Made by a program: the position numbers and the translations under genes. Positions 4,461 through 5,003 of a DNA stretch of 5,003 nt are shown here, in pieces; position 1 is the stretch's first letter; each line of letters opens with the position of its first letter. The notes beneath the pieces are model-generated. The model was given only the letters and a program-made list of their open reading frames with translations. It did not search any database and was not told the origin of the DNA. The DNA is from Synechococcales cyanobacterium PMM_0036 (GTDB lineage Bacteria > Cyanobacteriota > Cyanobacteriia > Elainellales > Elainellaceae): assembly GCA_949127645.1 (NCBI GenBank), contig CASBQM010000042.1:1-5003 (forward strand), in the 5' to 3' direction.

Positions 4461-4500
4461 TTGGAACTCTGGACTCAGCATTTTAGATTCAGCATTTTAG
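4461..4500 (+). promoter_or_regulatory. candidate promoter with tandem 12-bp repeats before the adaptor gene
   Basis: TCAGCATTTTAG occurs twice, at 4475-4486 and 4489-4500 (period 14). TTGGAA (4461-4466) and TAGATT (4484-4489), separated by 17 bases, make a modest sigma-70-like promoter whose -10 sits between the two repeats. The repeat core TCAGC-A-TTTTA resembles TTCAGC-G-TTTA in the palindrome ahead of the regulator (3830-3840), which suggests both could be sites for the same repressor. This is inference from short motifs. Confidence 0.35.
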
Positions 4501-4553
4501 CTACAGTTCAAATTCCTATTCAAATCCTCGTTACTCAATCTGCACCTGGGCTT

Positions 4554-5003
4554 ATGGCAATGCAACTTCCTTTGATTGGCAAACTTCGGCGGCCGAATCC
4601 CTGGATTGTCGGGTTAATTCTGACGGGACTGTTGGGGGCAGGAGCCGTTTCCTATTCCCTGGCACAGCAGAAATCAGCAGCTCCAGATATTGCTAGTTTG
4701 ACAGTGCCCGTCAAGTCTGAGCCATTGCAGGTTCAGATTGATGCTAGTGGGACAGTGCAGCCGATTCAGACGGTCAACCTCAGCCCCAAAAACGCGGGCA
4801 TTGTGGCTGAGCTATTTGTCGAGCAAGGCGATCGCGTCAGCAAGGGTCAAATTGTGGCGCGGATGCAAAACGACGATATTGATGCTCAGCTTATGCAGTC
4901 TAAAGCCAGAATTGCGCAAGCAGAAGCCAAGCTAGCTCAGCTCAAATCAGGCAATCGTCCGGAGGAAATTGCTCAAGCTGAAGCTAGGGTCTCTCAGGCA
5001 CAG
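4554..5003 (+). CDS. HlyD/AcrA/MacA-like periplasmic adaptor (membrane fusion protein), N-terminal part
   Basis: The gene runs off the right edge with 150 residues visible. Such adaptors link an inner-membrane exporter (ABC or RND type) to an outer-membrane channel. Seen: basic N-terminus with KLRRPNP; one membrane helix or signal anchor about 17-37 (WIVGLILTGLLGAGAVSYSL); a beta segment with VPVKSEPLQVQIDASGTVQP; the first lipoyl half NAGIVAELFVEQGDRVSKGQIVARM (about 80-104); then an alpha-helical hairpin rich in A, Q and E with repeats such as AQAEAKLAQ and AQAEARVSQ from about 107 onward. The start is ATG at 4554 (second ATG at 4560); the ribosome binding site is weak, and no other ATG or GTG lies in frame back to the regulator's stop at 4412. 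It is in the same strand and frame as the regulator, 141 bp downstream. ABC exporters of the DevBCA or MacAB kind are the likeliest partners, but the partner genes are outside the window. Confidence 0.9.
   Translation, partial: MAMQLPLIGKLRRPNPWIVGLILTGLLGAGAVSYSLAQQKSAAPDIASLTVPVKSEPLQVQIDASGTVQPIQTVNLSPKNAGIVAELFVEQGDRVSKGQIVARMQNDDIDAQLMQSKARIAQAEAKLAQLKSGNRPEEIAQAEARVSQAQ

Noticed and set aside
4738..4935. Plus-strand 65-aa open frame inside the adaptor gene
   Set aside because: It is an out-of-frame shadow of the adaptor coding sequence, whose own frame is continuous and shows clear lipoyl and coiled-coil features.
1..5003. tRNA, rRNA or CRISPR array
   Set aside because: No cloverleaf, ribosomal signature or regularly spaced direct repeats with unique spacers were seen on either strand.

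Overview
The window is almost certainly from a cyanobacterium. It carries eight exact copies of the palindrome GCGATCGC (HIP1, the over-represented octamer of many cyanobacterial genomes), a small protein of the cyanobacterial DUF2949 type, and an FtsH protease whose N-terminus and length (629 aa) resemble the cyanobacterial FtsH4 type as I recall it. The genus cannot be read from the sequence.

Layout. Positions 1-90 hold the last 29 codons of an unrecognised plus-strand gene, followed by a HIP1-containing stem-loop (115-162). Positions 296-549 (minus strand) are a degraded internal piece of an F1-type ATP synthase beta subunit gene, most like the alternative sodium/N-type ATPase, broken by a one-base frameshift and missing both ends. 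Its right edge coincides with a repeat-rich, hairpin-rich block (550-788) bounded by perfect 15-bp inverted repeats. This looks like a non-coding, MITE-like mobile or repetitive element. Two very strong hairpins in it (686-736 and 736-770) sit downstream of the ftsH stop codon.

Positions 857-2746 (minus) encode a complete FtsH zinc metalloprotease with all catalytic motifs intact. Upstream on the same strand is a 63-aa DUF2949-type protein (2997-3188). Positions 3189-3923 have no convincing gene but contain several palindromes and promoter-like motifs. One palindrome lies in the spacer of a plausible minus-strand promoter for the DUF2949 gene, and another lies just upstream of a -10-like box for the regulator.

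Positions 3924-4412 (plus) encode a GbsR/MarR-type winged-helix repressor, best started at a TTG with a good ribosome binding site. After 141 bp comes the start of a periplasmic adaptor (HlyD/AcrA/MacA-like membrane fusion protein, 4554 to the window edge). The regulator and adaptor read as a regulated efflux operon whose pump genes would lie beyond the right edge. Both genes are preceded by repeat motifs sharing a TTCAGC-(A/G)-TTT core, a possible common operator.

The best candidates for something undescribed are the 550-788 element together with its junction in the atpD remnant, and the operator-like repeats of the efflux locus. The rest is conventional chromosome content.
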